64,000 nucleotides of DNA from Halobacteria archaeon AArc-dxtr1 (GTDB lineage: Archaea; Halobacteriota; Halobacteria; Halobacteriales; Natrialbaceae). The DNA lies in NCBI GenBank assembly GCA_025517425.1, contig JAOPJY010000004.1:1-64000 (forward strand), given 5' to 3'. Position 1 is the stretch's first letter. Every line of letters starts with the position of its first letter. The position numbers and the translations under genes were made by a program. This document shows positions 60,025 to 64,000 of the stretch, piece by piece. A model generated the notes under the pieces. That model had not been told where the DNA came from, ran no database searches, and saw nothing but the letters and a program-made list of their open reading frames with translations.

Positions 60025-60705
60025 CTATCGACCGCCGAGCAGTGAGCGCAGCGTTCGCGTCCGCACGCCACATTGGTCGCTGTGTGTGCAGGCCTCGCAC
60101 TTCTCCCGAGTTGCGTCCCGAGGTGGCGGTCCATCCATCTGGCGTACCGTCCGGAGTACCGAGCGATACCGGGCTCGACGGCGCGTCGTCATCCGGACAC
60201 GGCGGATCACTGCGTGAGCTGGATACTCGACCCACGCTGCGGTAACCGTCTCCTGTCGTTCCCAGGCGAGTGCCTTTGCTGTCGCCACCGCGTGGACCGA
60301 CTGTGCGTCCCAGACACCCGACTCCGGTGGCGCACCGGGCGAAACGACGACTGGTTCGAGTGGCTCTTCGAGAACTTTGTGGATGATCCCACGAGCGTGG
60401 CGTCCGGTTGCGAGAACGTTGCGAGTTGACGGCGCCCGGATCTCTGCCCACCGGTTTTGACTCTCGAGGTCGCTGCGGAGGGATTCGAGACGCGCTCGAT
60501 AGGTTTGTGGTCCGACCTCGATCGGTTCTGTCGCGAGGCTCGTCTCCGACGAATCGAGCAGATCAGGGTATCGAAACGCCAGATCGCGGACGCGTCCGAC
60601 GCGTGGCGGCGGCTCGCGGTCGTTCTGTTGCCGGTCGTAGTAGCACGCTCTCGGACAGTACGCTGCCGATCGAAGATCGCTGAACGGAACGTGCGTGCGG
60701 GACAC
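60025..60705 (-). CDS. Cas4/Dna2-like stand-alone protein
   Basis: A 226-residue protein with the Cys arrangement of Cas4-like nucleases: one Cys pair near the N terminus (AAYCPRACYYDR) and KCEACTHSDQCG near the C terminus, expected to hold a 4Fe-4S cluster. RecB-family nuclease residues are harder to see: the usual DG...E-x-K string is not obvious (WVEYPAHAVIRRV has Glu only), so it may be inactive or atypical. There is no CRISPR array or other cas gene near. Stand-alone Cas4-like proteins are widespread in haloarchaea and their role (repair, recombination) is undefined. Confidence 0.75.
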   Translation of the reverse strand: MSRTHVPFSDLRSAAYCPRACYYDRQQNDREPPPRVGRVRDLAFRYPDLLDSSETSLATEPIEVGPQTYRARLESLRSDLESQNRWAEIRAPSTRNVLATGRHARGIIHKVLEEPLEPVVVSPGAPPESGVWDAQSVHAVATAKALAWERQETVTAAWVEYPAHAVIRRVRMTTRRRARYRSVLRTVRQMDGPPPRDATREKCEACTHSDQCGVRTRTLRSLLGGR

Positions 60706-60738
60706 GCTTTCCCTGGCCCCGTCTTCGAATAAAAACCC

Positions 60739-61329
60739 TCAGAACGAGACGTCCGTCTCCATCCCGTCCGTCGCGTCGTCGAGGCCGTCCTTTCTGACGT
60801 CTGCAGCCATTCGCTTTGAGATGTCTGCGTCGGCGAGGATGCTGTCGAACTCGTCGCGGTAGCGATCGTTGGCCGCCCGGGACTCGTCTCTGGCTGTGGC
60901 GACGCGTCGGTAGCGTCTGATCGCCGCTTCGTCGACGTCGTACTCGTCTGCGAGCGCAGCGGCGTCTTCCTCGCGCTCACGGATCGCGACGAGGTCGACC
61001 TCGTCGGCATCGCGCTCGTCGATCAGGTGCAGTGCCATCCGGGCGTCGAAGACAGCCGACTCGTCCCGTTCTAGATCGGCCGCGATTTCCGCGTCACTCG
61101 CTCCCTCGTAGAAGCCAGTCGCGACCGTGGTGAGCGCGTCGTCGTCGAGGTCCGTCTCGAGGCCGTACCGGTCGCGCATTCGGGCGATGACTCCATGGAC
61201 GCGGGTTTCGACGGTCTGTTCGTCCTTCTCGAGCGAACCCCGCGTATCCTCCTGGGACTCGGTGACGGTGTCGGCGCCGTCGGTGACGCTCGTGAAGATA
61301 TCGCGGAGTTCCTCGGTTTTCTCGTTCAT
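60739..61329 (-). CDS. Cmi4-like protein (conditioned-medium-induced)
   Basis: A 196-residue acidic, helical protein. MNEKTEELRDIFTSVTDGADTV is a start I associate with the haloarchaeal proteins named conditioned medium-induced protein 4. Helix-turn-helix-like units recur (YEGASDAEIAADLERDES and ADEYDVDEAAIRRYRRV), so DNA binding is plausible, perhaps as an anti-sigma-like or transcription factor. TATTTAAG at -28 gives a leaderless start. It is divergent from katG by 311 bases. The family name comes from memory. Confidence 0.65.
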   Translation of the reverse strand: MNEKTEELRDIFTSVTDGADTVTESQEDTRGSLEKDEQTVETRVHGVIARMRDRYGLETDLDDDALTTVATGFYEGASDAEIAADLERDESAVFDARMALHLIDERDADEVDLVAIREREEDAAALADEYDVDEAAIRRYRRVATARDESRAANDRYRDEFDSILADADISKRMAADVRKDGLDDATDGMETDVSF

Positions 61330-61353
61330 GGATGGACACTGGTGCCGGGACGG

Positions 61354-61361
61354 TATTTAAG
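61354..61361 (-). promoter_or_regulatory. TATA-like box of the Cmi4-like gene
   Basis: CTTAAATA on the minus strand is centred 28 bases before ATG 61329. Confidence 0.6.
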
Positions 61362-61545
61362 CCTGTTGCCAGATAGCGTTGGGGGTGACCTCCGTACGAC
61401 ATTCGGAACGCTCACGGCGCCGGCCCACACGGCCTGCTGTGGATATATTTCTTCAATCAGGAGAACCCGCTGGCGTCTCGAATTCAGATCTGCTAACGGC
61501 ACCAGACGGCCGTTCTGAACGCGCGCTGAGCCGCGTTTGCTGATA

Positions 61546-61568
61546 AAAGTTCACGACTTGTGAATTTT
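61546..61568. promoter_or_regulatory. Palindromic candidate operator upstream of katG
   Basis: TTCAC-GACTT-GTGAA (61550-61564) is a perfect inverted repeat, and the flanking AAA and TTT extend the symmetry (8 of 9 positions over the full arm). It lies about 42 bases upstream of the katG TATA-like box. The rest of 61362-61609 shows no open gene; the stretch 61362-61545 is featureless to me. Confidence 0.45.
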
Positions 61569-61609
61569 GTTTCTCATGGCGGAAAGACATCATCGCCGAT
61601 TTAGGAAAT

Positions 61610-61617
61610 CTTAATAG
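61610..61617 (+). promoter_or_regulatory. TATA-like box of katG
   Basis: CTTAATAG is centred 27-28 bases before ATG 61641. Confidence 0.55.
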
Positions 61618-61622
61618 GATAA

Positions 61623-63824
<2,202 letters not shown>

Positions 63825-64000
63825 CTCCGACAGCGCCCTTCCCGTCCGACGAACTGTTCGATCCGTTCTTTACCGGTACAAAACGGTTCGGTGAGCTATC
63901 CTTTGCCAGATACCGATGTTGCTACCGTTTCGGTTCGCTGATTGCGCCGTTTATCACTCTGATTCGCCGCGACGTTCGTTTGCCCGTTCTTTGACGTCAT
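63825..64000. other. Tail of the window after katG
   Basis: The last 176 bases run past the katG stop with no convincing gene, hairpin or promoter. TCTTTACCGGTACAAA is the only AT-rich patch. Confidence 0.5.

Overview
The window is a stretch of haloarchaeal (class Halobacteria) chromosome. Three things support this. The proteome is strongly acidic and rich in Asp/Glu. Codon use is GC-rich with C/G third positions. Many genes have a TATA-like box about 27 to 30 bases upstream of the start codon and no Shine-Dalgarno (SD) site, which is the leaderless pattern of haloarchaea. Gene content agrees: halorhodopsin with retinal synthesis genes, halocyanin-like protein, Tat lipoproteins, plant-type 2Fe-2S ferredoxin, gamma-glutamylcysteine synthetase and preflagellin peptidase. 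I cannot fix the genus; the intergenic GAGCG-rich hairpin elements remind me of the Natrialbaceae, but that is an impression only.

Layout. 1-14.8 kb is mostly amino-acid and metal metabolism: class V aminotransferase, halocyanin, MFS exporter, metY, a P1B metal ATPase, metX, a membrane protein, serB, an MscS channel, an EamA exporter and serA. 14.9-24.9 kb holds a large secreted malectin/CBM9-like lipoprotein, a PHP phosphatase, hisI with a coiled-coil partner, a phosphohexomutase, a beta-propeller protein, prs and two small lipoproteins. 24.9-34.3 kb holds ileS, two tiny membrane proteins, a uracil-DNA glycosylase, an amidase, gshA, a HIT protein and pibD. 34.5-37.4 kb is a light-driven chloride pump cassette: hop (halorhodopsin), crtY (lycopene cyclase) and blh (beta-carotene cleavage to retinal), all on the minus strand. 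37.5-45 kb is transport and stress: an APC permease fused to USP-like domains, ferredoxin, then two related PiT-type phosphate permeases flanking a protein with a strict 4-residue repeat and a UspA protein. 45-64 kb holds hisA, trkH, hisB, regulators, upp, a third PiT-type permease, a response regulator/LOV/histidine kinase photoreceptor, a CNNM/CorC-like protein, a YrdC protein, a Cas4-like protein, a Cmi4-like protein and katG.

How the genes fit together. SerA and SerB cover two steps of serine synthesis. MetX and MetY make homocysteine from homoserine. HisI, HisA and HisB are scattered, as is usual in haloarchaea, and the PHP phosphatase next to hisI is a candidate histidinol phosphatase. 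Light enters biology twice: through halorhodopsin and through the LOV kinase. Oxidative stress defence is represented by katG and gamma-glutamylcysteine synthesis.

The most unusual signals are these: a P1B ATPase that appears to start at CTG behind a near-perfect SD site and has altered metal-binding motifs; the Val-every-4-residues repeat protein between the PiT genes; the receiver-LOV-kinase protein; and a family of intergenic stem-loop elements, including five perfect hairpins in under 200 bases between hisA and trkH. I found no CRISPR array, rRNA, tRNA, insertion sequence or clear prophage. Most of the window looks like ordinary chromosomal core.
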